A stretch of DNA of 64,000 bases from Paralithodes platypus (Eukaryota; Arthropoda; Malacostraca; Decapoda; Lithodidae). Made by a program: the position numbers and the translations under genes. This document shows positions 24,817 to 36,774 of the stretch, in pieces. The stretch covers positions 42,066,598-42,130,597 of the forward strand of contig CM064523.1 of the NCBI GenBank assembly GCA_032716605.1, read 5' to 3'. The notes under the pieces were generated by a model. That model was not told where the DNA came from, made no database searches, and saw only the letters and a program-made list of their open reading frames with translations. The first letter of the stretch is position 1. The number at the start of each line of letters is the position of its first letter.

Positions 24817-27036
24817 GATGTTTTTTGTGGTCATAGGGGGCACGGCACTGTGAGGTGGGCTGGTGTGGAGCATAGGCTTGAGTTGCTGCGTGATACGGGC
24901 GCTTCCCAGACACTTATTAAGAACTTCACTGGCAAGCCTATTAACGCGGCTCGGGTTGTGGTGATTCAAGGCATCAATGCTACGTGGTCTTACCCGCTGG
25001 TTAGAGTGGAGCTTGAGATGGACGGTGTGACACGGGAGTTGGATGTGGGTGTTGTGGAGAACTTGCCAGTTGAGGGGGTCGACCTCCTTCTCGGTAACGA
25101 CTTTGCGGTGCCTACTTCCGAGGTTCCACCCTTAGTCGTTGCCGAGAGGGCGGCTGACACGAGTAGGGAGGGGCAAGAGGGGCTCGAGAGATCTCAGTCC
25201 GCTCAGGTATCACAGCCTAGTACCCAGGTTTCAGACCAGCGGAGGAAGGGTCGGAAGGAGAAAGTCGAGGCTGGTGGTCGGGTTGTGAGTTTGGACCCAG
25301 CGACACTCCTTGGTGAGTCGATACTTGCACCAAAATTGAGCTCCGGAGTGGCCCCAGAACCTGTTCCCCCTAGTGACATGGTAGGGCGTGTTAGCACTCC
25401 GCGACAGAAACGTTCCCAGGTGAAGCAGGCAAGGCTTGAGCAGCCCAGTATCGGGGGTGGCCACAAGTTGCTCCCGGAGCATTTGGACAGGTTGGCACCC
25501 TCTGATATATGTCGGTTGCAAATAGAAGATCCTGGGCTTGAGAGTTGTGAAAACGGGGCTATTGAACTCGATGAGGACGGGGAAGCATGTCATGTGAACC
25601 TGTTAAAGGAGTTTGTGAGGCGTCCACCTGAGCAGCCTACTGTCCCTGTGTTGGTCTGCAGCGGCCAAGGTGGAGAAGGAGAGGGGGGCAGTGGGGCACA
25701 GGTGGAGGAAAGTTGGGATAGTAATGTCTCGGCGGAGCAGTGGGCGGGGAACATGAGTCAGGTGACTGTGGAAGCGCTTGAGCACCTGTCTGAGCAGCAG
25801 CGTGCAGCGATCCAGACCCTGCTCAGTTCATACCCCACTGTTTGTGCCGAGCACCCAGGCCTCACAACTCATGCGGTGCACAATGTTCCGCTGGCAGGTC
25901 ACTTGGGTGTGAGTCAACCGTTGGCCTCGTTGTTGAAGCTGTTCAAGGTGGGCGACAAGACTTTGGCATGGTTGTCAGGTCAGGGTCGACCCATGGCTGC
26001 TAAGGGTGGTGGTTGGTATCAGGACATTGAGCAGATTGGTGAGGTTGGCTGTGGAGTGGATGCGCCCGGTCGTCGCATAGCCTCCCAATGCTGCTCTAGT
26101 AGAATGCAACAGCCCTACCATAGACCGACTGTATCTGGCCGTGTCACTGAAGGCGGTGATGCTGCGCAGGCAGATGTAGTCGCAAGGAATGCGGGGGTGC
26201 GCATTGACGGTATCGGCGGGGAAGCGTTAGCACTTATGAACTGTGGGAGTGACTGCACAGGTGGTACAGATTGTCCCTCCCATGACCTGGCTGTTCTAGG
26301 GACAGAGGTGGAGAAGGAGGGAGGCTATAGTTTAGAAACTGCGGTCCCAGCTGGGTTGTGGGAGGGCAATGAGCATGTTGTTCTTCGAGATAAGTTGCAA
26401 CCTCTTGTTCCTAAGAGCCAAGAGAAGTTGCTTACTAGGCTGTGGCAGTACGTCCGCATGGTTGTTGGTTCTACAGGCCTGATGTACGGGGTGGCACCCG
26501 ACATGGAGGCTGTAGACAGTGCAAGGCTGAAGTTGGCTCCGTACCGTATAAATCCTGCTCGACAGCCTGTCGTAAAAGCAGAGCTGGACTACATGTTGAA
26601 GAAGGGTCTGAGGGATAAGGGATATCATGAGTGGTCGTTGCCAGTAACTTTGCAACCTGAGTTAAGTGGCAAGACCCGTGTGTATGTTGATTGCAAGAGT
26701 GTTTGTGTATCATCCCTGACAGACGCCTATACCTTATCCAGAGTTGACGACCCCACAGACCGCATCGGGCCTGCCTCGTTTCTCACTAAGGTGGAAATAG
26801 TGAAGGGTTATTGGCAGGTCCCATTGCCGGAGAGAGCGAAGAGAAGTGCCAGTCTTGTGATGGACTGGGCAGTTTATCAGTGTCAGGTGTTGTTTTGCTG
26901 CCGGAACACAAGTTGGATGTGTGGCATGTTAAGGGCACTGATAATGTTCTGGCTGATTGTTTGTCACGGGAGGGTATGTTTCAAGGAGCACCCTCGCCGT
27001 TCAGGCAGTGTTGGTTTGAGAGTGGAGAAAAATTAG
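24817..27036 (+). pseudogene. Gypsy-1 pol: protease and partial RT, internally deleted
   Basis: The frame is open from directly after the gag stop. It holds an aspartic protease with LLRDTGASQTLI (active site about 24,892) and LLLGNDF. Next is a long linker and the start of an RT domain: LKLAPYRINPARQPVVKAEL, VDCKSVCVSS and VKGYWQVPL (about 26,520-26,825). From there the sequence jumps, one frame over, to the end of RNase H (HKLDVWHVKGTDN...LADCLSRE, about 26,910-26,975). The RT catalytic YxDD, most of RNase H and the integrase are absent. It cannot be active. Base composition is GC-richer than its surroundings. Confidence 0.8.
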
Positions 27037-27130
27037 GCTTGCTCCTGTAGTGCAAAGCCGCCAAAAACACTATTAAAATAATACAAAAACCTCACATAAA
27101 AACTCTTTCTTTTTGATAGTATATAATTTA

Positions 27131-28446
27131 TGTAACCTTAAGAGAATAGGGTTAATAATGGTATCAATTCCCCTATATATATGCTGCCACCATCACAGGT
27201 TTACCCTGGGATTAATCAGATAACTCCAATGAATGTTAGATAAATGGTAAGGTTAGGTAAATGAAACTTGAGAATAATTAAGAATAGTATCGGGAATTTA
27301 GATAAAGAGGTTAAATTGCATATCACTGGTACATGAAATATCCCAACAAAAAGTTATATAATTACCAACTACGTAGTCGATGGGTGTAATCCAGTCCCCC
27401 ACATACGGCTAATTCAATTGCATGACATGTAGGAATGTTCACATAATACAATATCGATACAATGAACTTAGCTTAGAGGACTGGTGATGTAGGACTGTTG
27501 TTATAGATTAGTATTTGTAGCACATGGTGAACTGTGGGTTGAGTCAGAGGGGGGGGGGGGGGAAGATGTTGGCTGTATGGTGTTGATTGAGAGACTAAAG
27601 GGCTGGCGTCCGATGGCTTCGCGAAATTACATATGGCTGCCGGCTCATAATAATTATAACCCATAACTTGGTTTCATAATACATCTAGAGCTGATGTAGA
27701 TATTTATACATTACAGTTAATATTTAACCTAACTTAAGAATAAACTACAATACACAAAGAACCAGCCAAAATGGTACAAGCGATACGATACCGCCAAATT
27801 CAAATGTCCTATTGGACCAAAACCTGTCGGGATCATTACCCTATTCCCGATAAATAGTATAATAAAAGATATCTTAAGACTTATTCAGAAGTACACTAAT
27901 ATATTGATTGTATAAGTATTCGTATCAGTACGATTAATTCAAGTATGTTATATAGTCTGGTTATCACACACGGAGCTAACCTCTGACACTTCGATGAGCG
28001 AGCCGGGGTCTCTCTTGTTTCTGCTCTCGCTCTCTGGATACCCACCTTATATGATGTTGGGTTACGCCCCTCTTTATGACGTAAAACCACTCATTATCAT
28101 TCACGTTTACTTCACGACCAATCCTAGTACCTGTCAATAATGACGTCATAAGGTGTGCCTTCCAACGTGACCTGTTCTGGGTAAGTTTCCATCAGAGCGG
28201 TCACGTGTAACCAACTCTATTGTGAGATCTCGGGCATGCTGACTAGAAGCTGACGTCTTCTTAAACCTCAGATTCTACACGCCCAGTACCACTTGCCTCC
28301 ATCATATACAGTCGGTGTAAGAAATATTATGTTTACTAATATGAGTAGTTGTATTAAGGTTATAATAGTGAGATATACTTTAAATATGTATTCTAGTGTT
28401 TAAGTAATTCATGGAGTAATAGTTGGATATATTGGAGTATCTAACA
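27131..28446 (-). repeat. Gypsy-M 3' LTR, with a MITE inside
   Basis: Matches the 5' LTR over about 750 bp once the 555-bp insert at 27,298-27,852 is set aside. The uninterrupted GGGTTAATAATGG at 27,148-27,160 is the empty form of the site that carries a group A MITE in the 5' LTR. Confidence 0.9.
27298..27852. mobile_element. Short-TIR MITE in the Gypsy-M 3' LTR
   Basis: The 5' LTR reads straight through the site (AAGAATAGTATAATAAAAG), while the 3' LTR has 555 extra bases starting TATCGGGAAT and ending ATTCCCGATA. AATAG is duplicated on both sides (27,293-27,297 and 27,853-27,857). It contains a G-run at 27,549-27,562 and no ORF. Superfamily is open. Confidence 0.8.
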
Positions 28447-28457
28447 CGCCCCCCTTA
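28447..28457 (-). promoter_or_regulatory. Gypsy-M polypurine tract
   Basis: In minus-strand orientation AAGGGGGGCG lies directly upstream of the 3' LTR, the expected plus-strand priming site. Confidence 0.75.
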
Positions 28458-29337
28458 AATATAAGAGACATAATTTCTTCCACCGAAATTACTCCCAAAC
28501 AAAATATAATAGAAAGTGATTATAGTATCAAGAATAAATTTTTAGGTTTTGTGATTTTTGTTTTGTTCTGTTTTCTTTTTGTTTTTGTAAAATTAATTGA
28601 AGTTTGTAAATTTATCATATAAAAGGGAATTTAAAATTAAGAATATCTGGAAGAAAAATGTACATAAGAACAATATAAAGAGATTATATATATAAATATA
28701 AGTGGACCCATACCCCAAACAACAAAGACATAAGAGCAAATCGAACATAACTGAAGCAATGTAGAGAAAGTTTATCATCCTTTCGATAGGATCCACCAAT
28801 TACTACACCACTTTGTCAATGTCTTTGATCGCAATTTTTACCCAGTCATCGATGGTTTTGAAATATGAATATAATAAATAGTAGGGTATTGTCCAAGTGA
28901 ATATTAAAATTAAAATTGATAACTCGTGTTTCAAGAGTTATAATACTAGATTTCAACATTGGTAACACTGTGATGAATTTGTAGATGTAGAGTGCAACTA
29001 ATTTTCAATATAGATAAACACTACGTTGAAGCTTATACTAAGGAAAAGAAAGAGATAGGTAATATCTTTGAATTCTGGTTTTCAACACGGAATACCAAGG
29101 AAAGAAAATTAAACCAATCAGATAATATGCAATATGCAAATAACAAATAAAATGTGCAAAATATATATACAGTATACACAATAAAATTGATATAGAATAT
29201 ATCAAAAGCAAATGCTGAAAATAGAAAACCTGAAAAAGAACAATTCCAATATACAAATAAAATGTATGCAAAGTAAGTTAAACACGGAATCGTACCAACA
29301 AACATGCCACTACTGCCTTACACATAATGAAAACAAT
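28458..29337 (-). other. Gypsy-M 3' untranslated region
   Basis: Very AT-rich stretch between the env-like stop and the polypurine tract. Tyr/Phe/Ile-rich frames on the minus strand are composition artefacts. Confidence 0.55.
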
Positions 29338-30453
29338 TTATGGTTTAGCATTTTGAATAATCTCAATCCTTGTCAACCTACCCTCAATGTTCTTGGAAAT
29401 TACAAGGAAAATGATAATGAAAATAAGCACGACAAGACCAGTGAACAGTGGCAGAGGGTAGACGTACTCAGGGCGAACGAAATGCATGAACGACAACGTA
29501 TCCATGGATGTGTTAATCAGTTCCAAAGTTTCAATCTCACGCGAAATTATCATGGGAAATGAAAAGTTGTTCGTAATATTTACTTCAGACGGAATGCTAG
29601 CAAACAGAATATCATGTTCCGTGAACGAAAGCATGTGAGTGAAAGATGGGTAAAGAGTAAGATGTGCCGAAACCAACAGACACGAGTCCCTCACATAAAC
29701 TTGGCCAATACATGATTTATGAAAGGGTGCACGGTCCGGGCAAGTAATTAGTAGTTCTGAAGCATTCACAAAATAAAGAAAATTAGTATTAATTACGTGA
29801 ACATGAAAAAATGGGTGAAATTGAACCAGAGTGAAATTACAGTTATTCAGGATATCGGCATTGCCCATAATAGCCTGAACGCATTTGTTAGACCTCATTG
29901 GCAGTAAAGGAACGGCAGACACTGGGCAAATAGTAAACAAGCCGAGAGCCGTGTGACACAACGCATGAACAGTGGAGGAACTCAGTAACGAATAGTAATC
30001 ATCTGTATACTTCCCTTTCGAAACTAGCAAATTCTCGGCAGGGAAATTAATAGTGAGCAAGGAATTATGAAATTTTACCGGAAAAGGTATAATTTCAGTC
30101 CAAGACAAAATCATGTCAGAAGCAAAAGGGATCAAAATAAGAAATTTACCGTGACTCATGTACACCTCGAGGAAAAGGGTAATAAGACTCTTAATTCTGA
30201 GTGACCCACCAAAGGTAACAAATCAAATTCCCTATTTGCCAACTTCAGTAACTTGTATAAGTCAGCCAAGGAAAGTAAGTCAGATGTCACTAGCCCGTTC
30301 TCCGCATGAACTAAAGCATGCATATAGCGCTCAAAATCCTTCCCAAAAATAGTAGATAAAATATGGAAAGTGTCAATACGAGTGGATATCATGACGAGCT
30401 CCTCAAAAAACGTTACGTTACTCTCCAACGCATTTAGTGACCCTTGTACATCA
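29338..30453 (-). pseudogene. Gypsy-M env-like ORF, C-terminal part
   Basis: Minus strand, in two frames joined near 30,165. The first (30,428-30,156) has a helical segment with LYKLLKLANREFDLLPL. The second (to 29,338) holds a Cys-rich ectodomain with several N-x-S/T sites (NNCNFT, FVNASE, NITNNFS). It ends in a single hydrophobic segment (LPLFTGLVVLIFIIIFLVIS) and a short basic tail. The pattern of a Cys-rich, glycosylated ectodomain and C-terminal anchor, placed after integrase, fits an envelope glycoprotein of the errantivirus/F-like type. The N-terminal part is missing where a MITE begins at 30,454, and there is a frameshift. It is a remnant. Confidence 0.65.
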
Positions 30454-31065
30454 TTAACCCGGGAACTGCAGGAAGACTCTTAAGAGTTCCCCCGGCGGAC
30501 TGCGGGAGTCAGAGAAAAAAATCTTCAACTTTAAACATCGATTTTTTTATTTTTTTTTATTTTTTTTTTATTTTTTTTATTTTTTTTGCCCCTGGGCCAT
30601 GCAAAATATCACTCCTCTACCTCCCCTCCTTTCCTCCCCTCCTTCAGTTATCACCTATTTCCCCTGTTATTCCCTTATTCTGAGGTATATTTTCGAGCTA
30701 ACATTAGCGAGTTGCAAGCAGGGCATTGTCATCACTGTTAGCAAGCGAGTGCAAGAGAGAGAGAGAGAGTATCGATCGACTGTGTCTCAGTGGCCTTGGG
30801 GGAAATTGGCGGGAAAGCAGGTTGCCTCACCCATACATTATATAACTCGCGGCCTGTATATCCGATTTTGACCATCCAAACGCTGTTTTCACTCGTTTTA
30901 TTGTTGTTTCAGGTTAATACCTTTATAATCAACCCATAATAGGCGCGTATGGATAAGTATTAATGCTATTTATGGTAAAATGAATATTTTAGTGATGAAA
31001 ACAGCTCAAATACGTCAGCACAGGCAGACGTTTCTAATTACACCCATGCGCACTTCTTAGGTTAA
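30454..31065. mobile_element. TTAA-flanked MITE, group B copy 1
   Basis: Between TTAA 30,454-30,457 and 31,062-31,065. Left end CCCGGGAACTGCAGG, right end GCGCACTTCTTAGG (as in the copy starting at 56,508). It contains a T-rich run (30,541-30,588) and a 16-bp GA tract. No ORF. Confidence 0.8.
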
Positions 31066-31082
31066 GAAATGTATTCATATCA

Positions 31083-31508
31083 TTAACACCTTACGAGCGG
31101 CCTAGGCGGTAATTTATATGTACCGCCCAGTGGGGTGTTTTTACCCTAAATAGGGTTGTTTACGTGATAATTTTCATGCCTAAATAAGACCTAGAGCGTA
31201 AAACAAGTATCTATCCCTGAAAGGGCATAAACAGAGCTTTCCAATGACACCCCATCCATCCTTGTACGACCGCTGCTTTTCTTGCAATGATCGCGCAACA
31301 CGAGTGCAAAAACCATGTAATTAGGTAGTTTCCCTACATAATTCCCTGTGTAGCGAGTGCGTGAGGGTGGGGGAGGGTGGGATTTATATCAGTTGGTCCG
31401 CCGCGGTGGTCTGGAGCAGTCATACGCTTGCTACTCTCCTCCCACCACTTATCTCTCTCTCTCAGCAACATTACGTGGTGAAAATGGCACACGACATAAG
31501 TTGTGAAA
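31083..31508. mobile_element. Group A MITE copy 2, right end lost
   Basis: Starts at TTAA 31,083-31,086 with CACCTTACGAGCGGCC and follows other group A copies until about 31,508. It then joins the integrase frame of Gypsy-M without its right terminus. A deletion that removed part of integrase probably also removed this end. Confidence 0.8.
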
Positions 31509-32136
31509 AGTGACAAATAGTGAGCATAATGTATTGACTTCCGGTGTCAGTCAGTGGAAGTTTCAATAAATCTATAGCAACCACATCGAAAGGATACGCC
31601 GGAATCGGATATTCCCCGATTTTCACTTCCGGGCTCAACTTAGCTTTAATAGTGGTACATGTAGAACAACAGTCAATATATCTATCTACATCCTTGTTCA
31701 TCGTCCGCCAATAATAATTTCTCTGGGCTTGTGTCAAACACCGAAGCTTCCCCGGATGCCCAATTGTATCATGTCCATGTAAAATAGGCAATAAAGTACT
31801 AATTTGCGAATCTGGAATGACTAGTTGCATTATTACCCTGTCATTTAAATCCATCTTCCTGTACAAACACCCTTCATGCATTACAAAATTAGAATAATCA
31901 AAACCTGCTAAGTCGGGCTGATAAGGGACATTGCCGCTAAAATCACCCGATTCCAAAGCAAGAATGACTTGACCCCAATAACTATCTTTAAGCTGGTCTA
32001 ACGCAATACTTTTACTGCACAATAGTGCGTTAACCGACACTAGAGCAACAGGATTCCTTGATAATGCATCGGCAACTGTGTTGAGCTTGCCTTCAACGTA
32101 CAATAACGTAGGACTATATGATGCTAATGTTAACTT
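31509..32136 (-). pseudogene. Gypsy-M RNase H end and integrase N-terminal half
   Basis: The minus-strand frame begins in the RNase H tail (VADALSRN, about 32,075) and continues to an integrase HHCC zinc finger: H-x-H...GHPG...C-x2-C (HGHDTIGHP to CCSTCTTIKAK, about 31,790-31,645). The first catalytic Asp follows in VVAIDLLKLP (about 31,590). The frame is cut soon after at the MITE remnant, so the rest of the catalytic core and the C-terminal domain are gone. The upstream part of RNase H lies beyond the solo LTR at 33,959. Confidence 0.8.
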
Positions 32137-33958
32137 TGTGACGTTAACCACTCCGTTAGAACCGCATGGCTTGTCCTACAGTGACTCGCTAGGATCGCCA
32201 GGGCAGTGGATGTGTCTACAGTTGATGTATTATTGTGTGCTTTATTTCATATGAAAGCTTGTGTCATGGGCAGTCCAGAAAGGCTCTTTGTTTTCGCCCA
32301 TGTCAAGGCTTTATATATTTAATTGCAAAGTATATGTTTTATCATTAAGTAGTAATGATAGGAATTGAGAGAGAGAGAGAGAGAGAGTAGAACAGAGTGA
32401 GAGGAGGCGCGCATTGTTTTGCTATACTCGATGACTTCATAGCTGGCTGGCCTCGTGGGGATTCGTTGAGGGAGTTTTTACCATGCTTTGTGACGTCATG
32501 TTTGGCTGGCTTCTTTAGTATTGGCTGGAGGACTTGTTACCACTTTTTTCCCACGCGGCTCGAGCTAGTGCTAGTATATATACAGTTCCCTCGCCACTCT
32601 CTCTCCCTCAGATCTGGTTTCTAGAACGCATCCCTCTTATCCCTTTGATACCTGTCCCCCTCACTACACCTGAGAACCTTTTCCTCTGCCTATCTCTCTC
32701 ATTTTCCATACCTTTCACCACCTTTTATTCATATTATATCCCCTCTGGTTAACTCTGCATAATCAGCTTCATGCTGGCCAGTTGTATTGTGCGTTAAGGT
32801 CTGATATAACCCATGTATGTTAGTTGTTAAGATAAGTTGATCACGAAGCATTGGTTGGCATTCATATTGTTCAGTACTGCTTCCTATAATTATTAGTGTT
32901 CTGCTGGATTAGATAATGCTAGACTAGGAGTCTGATACTATAAGGTATTGTTTCCGATGGGTGCTGGCTTTAGTTAAAAGCTGCACGACATACCTGAGAA
33001 CTGGAGTTGATTGGGTAAATTCTAGTCTGTGTGCCATTGAGAATAGAGCATGCACGAATGAGGGCTTTTTGCCTATACCATTCTGCACTGTTCTAAGCTC
33101 GTTGTTTGTCTTTGAGGTACGCCAGGAGAACGCTTAATACTTCGGTATTAAGGTTTGTCAAGAGAGCTACCCTTCACTCTAACGTAATACTTGACGCACA
33201 GACTTGAGATTTGCACTAGGCTATGCGGCATGCCATGTGCACCAGTATCTCGTATCATTGACTCTAGCTAGACTTTATCAGTCACAGTAGACATTAAGTA
33301 TATTAAACCAATTACTCTTTTTATGCATACCCGTTTATGATTACACAAGCATTTCGCAGCCTAGTTTGATGTATTGAGACACAAACGACTTAGGCTCTTT
33401 TTGTTGATAGGAATACTGCATTGTCGTGGCGAATATTATTATTGTTGTAGCGTTTAGGATATTCTTGGCTCCGACTGCATTATATATCCTGCCTTTTTGT
33501 GTGCTTAGCCTGCACGAGCATTGTTCCGCTGCCTGCCTTTTTGTGTTCCATTTCCGATTCGAACATCTTGATAGCATCTAACATTTAAAGAAGATTCCTT
33601 GTTGGTGTTGAAGGACTTTAGTGCACTTTCTTTCATGCAGGAGTGCCTGACATTTATTGATTAAAGTAACGTAAAGCTGTAACTTCTCTTACCACCTTAC
33701 TTTGTATACCATAACCAAGCACCTTCGGTTATAGGTAGTAATAGGCTGTTTTCACATAACATGAAGCCTAGAGTAGACGCACATTTATTGAGAGTTTAAT
33801 GACCTATTATTGCATATGGAACTCTGGAGAGTATTTGTGTTCTTTGTTCACTGGGAATATACATCCGAGGTTGTATCTAGTGCTTTCCGTTGTAGCATTT
33901 ATGCCATTACTAGTCCAATCAATAAGAGCCCTGATATATTTAAACCTCAGTCGTAACA
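32137..33958 (+). mobile_element. Solo LTR related to Gypsy-1, inserted in Gypsy-M RNase H
   Basis: Starts TGTGACG and ends TCGTAACA, with many blocks shared with Gypsy-1 LTRs in the same order, though clearly diverged. ACTT is duplicated directly outside (32,133-32,136 and 33,959-33,962). A 22-bp GA tract is at 32,366-32,387. Recombination between two LTRs of a full element would leave such a solo copy. Confidence 0.85.
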
Positions 33959-34135
33959 ACTTCCACCTGGCACGTCTACACGTGAAAAGTTTATCATCAA
34001 ACAATTTAATTAGAGGCTTATAGTCTGTCCAAACAGTTACATCATAACCATATATTACCTCACGAAATATATTTAACGCCCAAATTAGCGCTGCACCTTC
34101 TAAATCGGTAACACAATAATTCTGTTCCGCAGGTT
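33959..34135 (-). pseudogene. Gypsy-M RNase H, middle part
   Basis: The minus-strand frame has an AEQNYCVTDLEGAAL block and VTVWTDYKPL...FTCRRARW, the usual RNase H sequence just before the region resumed at 32,136. It is flanked by a MITE on one side and a solo LTR on the other. Confidence 0.8.
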
Positions 34136-34558
34136 TTAACCCTTAAAGAGCGGCGCTCGACTTAAGTCGTGCACCAATTTGCAGCAAGTTAGGAGCATTA
34201 TTAAGGCTATTAAAGGGTTAAAATCGAGTGCAAATGGCCGGGAGCGCAGCGGGCCAGACAGCCAACTCCCAGGGCTTACTGCCGCCCATTAACTCATGTT
34301 CCCTGTGTTCTCAAGAGGCCGGCAGTGTAGCCAGTAGTGAGCATAGCTGGGAAAAATATGCCGAAATACGCTAAACTCCCATGTTACTGGTATCACTGTA
34401 TGAGAATCATGAGTGCTACGTAGCTCGTTCTGGTCTCATTTTGAAGCTTGTAGTTTTTTGCTAAATAAATTTTGTTTCATGCAGATACTTGATTGATCAT
34501 TCAGGAGGGCCTAAATATGCCCAAAATAGCCCAAAACACCCCGCTAGACAAGGGTTAA
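34136..34558. mobile_element. TTAA-flanked MITE, group A-related, in Gypsy-M RNase H
   Basis: TTAA at 34,136-34,139 and 34,555-34,558. Ends CCCTTAAAGAGCGGCG and CCGCTAGACAAGGG. It shares CGCTCGACTTAAGTCG-like and AAAACACCCCGCT segments with group A, but is shorter (415 bp) and diverged. Ignoring the insert and one TTAA, the RNase H frame is continuous. Confidence 0.85.
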
Positions 34559-35034
34559 AGAACAGCTAGCGAATCCTAACGGCCGTAAGAGATTCCTAGC
34601 GTCATACTGCATAAGAACAGCTCCAAACCCAGTATACGATGCATCAGAATTAATATAGAAAGGTTTCTTAAAATCAGGGAAAGCAAGGGTCGGTCGAGAT
34701 GTTAAACTCGCCTTTAATTCAGCAAAAGAACCCTCTTGTTCAACTCCCCCCAAAAATTCAACGTCCTTCTTGAGTAAAATATATAGAGGCTTTGCGATAC
34801 TAGCGTAGTTCTTTATAAAAGCCCTATAGTAGCCCAATAGGCCCAAAAATTGCCTTAACTGTTTTACGGTAGTGGGCGTAGGAAATTTAGTGATAGAATT
34901 TGTCAATTGAGCGGTGGTATTTACCCCGTCCGGAGTTAATTCATGCCCCAAAAATGACAGTTTCTTTTTAAAGAATTCACATTTACTGATTTTAATTTTT
35001 AATCCTGCCTCATTTAATTTAGAAAGTAAATTTC
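34559..35034 (-). pseudogene. Gypsy-M RT thumb to RNase H start
   Basis: Minus-strand frame shows SFLGHELTPDGV, LRQFLGLLGYYRAFI and YINSDASYTGFGAVLMQ (first RNase H Asp), typical of Ty3/Gypsy pol. A frameshift separates it from the RT frame at 35,035. Confidence 0.85.
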
Positions 35035-36207
35035 TCAGTGCGATAAGATGTTCCTTACCGTTCTTGAAAAAATTATAATATCGTCTATATATACATAAAC
35101 ATTGTGACCGATCAATCCTGCCAATACATTATTCATTAATCTCTGAAAAATTGCTGGTGAATTTTTAAGGCCCATGGGTAGACATTTATATTCAAAAGTA
35201 CCGGAAGGAGAATTAAATGCTGTATATTGCCTTGATTCCGGTGATAACCCAATTTGATGAAACCCACTCGAAAGATTGTGGGTTGAAAATACCTTGTTAT
35301 TCGTACCCAAACTAGCAAGAATTTCCGGTATCGCCGGCATATGAAAATGATCGGTCTCCGTAATGGTATTAAGTTTTCTAAAGTCTACCAGGACTCTAAA
35401 CTCCCCCTTCGCCTTCTTTGGAACTAAGAAAAGAGGTGATCGCCAAAGTGACGTTGATGGTTGAATTACGTCCTGAGAAAGTAAATCTGAAACATGTTTA
35501 TCAGTCAATTCCCGTTGACTGTGCGATAAGCCATACATAGGCAGGTAAACGGGCTTCTGATCCTTGTCACTCAACACAATTTTATGGTCCATAATGTCAG
35601 TAAACCCCATAGCGTCCCCTTTCAAATATACGGACTCATTAAATTCCCTCAATAACGCCTTAAGCGGACCCTGAGCCTCAGGAAAGTCGGTACCTTGTAA
35701 ATCCTCGTAAATCTTACACATTCTATCCTCCATACCAGGAGAGTTCCCTGTGCGCACTGAAGCCACGGGAATAGAATTAATTTCTTTGAATTTACAAGGT
35801 ACACAGGAAGCATTACATAACTTCATATCTGCATATAATTTCATTAAGCCATTTGTGGTATTTAAAATGAGAGTTTGGAAAACATTGGTGTCATCCACCT
35901 CATGTAACGCTTGAGCGAACGTAATACCCTTGATCGCTGAGGAATCGGGTAATAATACAATAGAATTTACTGTACTCTTAAGATTGTTCGCATAAACATT
36001 AACAACCTTCGCAGAATGCGGTTCAACAATAGTATTACAGTGAATGAGAATATCAGAATCCCCCATAGATTGTTCTAAATAATCATGCAATTTAATCTCG
36101 ACAGCGGGAAGAGCGGGGTTGGCAGTGTGGACGTACCGGCATCTACCTCCCCCGATATTCCTACCAGATGTACGACGCTTCGCCTGAAAGGTTTTATCAC
36201 TCTCCAC
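35035..36207 (-). pseudogene. Gypsy-M reverse transcriptase
   Basis: A 390-residue open frame. The RT fold runs from SLWRSPLFLVPKK through FRVLVDFRKLN, GFHQIGLSPESRQYTAF and CLPMGLKNSPAIFQRLM to the catalytic YIDD (residues 373-376, about 35,091-35,080). It copies the element RNA into DNA. The N-terminal 200 residues form the protease-RT linker. This domain is the best preserved of the element; neighbouring frames are shifted by single-base changes, so no full polyprotein can be made. Confidence 0.85.
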
Positions 36208-36640
36208 AATGCCCTTACGTACACCCCTTGATACAAATTGTAAATTTTCTGGGAAGCTAGATGATGCCTCAATAAAAGTGCCATCAATACACCATTCATC
36301 TCTAGACTTAAAATAAATTTACGGGCCTTCATTGTCTTAAAACCCAACAGAAGGTCCGAAGAGATGTTTAAACCCTGAACAACGTACACTTTCTCTGTCA
36401 TTAAATCCAAGTCCTCATGCAATGCTAACGGTAAGTATGTAACCCCCAATATTGAAATATTATCCCCTGAAACACTCTGAATATTAACATCGGGGAATTC
36501 AAGTTTAAACGAATCATCATGATTCAATTTGTTAAAGACAGAGCTAGACATTAGGTTCACAGGAGAACCTGTATCAATTAAAACACTTATATCTGTATTA
36601 TTTACACATTACTTCAAAATGAACGAGTCAGGTGAATGCA
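36208..36640 (-). pseudogene. Gypsy-M aspartic protease
   Basis: VLIDTGSPVNLM (active-site D about 36,585) is followed by a beta-rich stretch and LLLGF (about 36,345), the two hallmarks of retropepsins. The frame shifts near 36,300 before running into RT. The listed frame starting at 36,560 begins after the active site and is not the real start. Confidence 0.8.
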
Positions 36641-36774
36641 TAAGGGCACTTATCATTAACGTAGGACATTCCGGAGTTTGTGTACATTGATGTTTTACGT
36701 TACGTGTGCTTGGGAGTGCTCGTAAGCTTCCCCCGACCTAGGGTGACTGGCTTTCCAATCGTCCAAATCTACCT

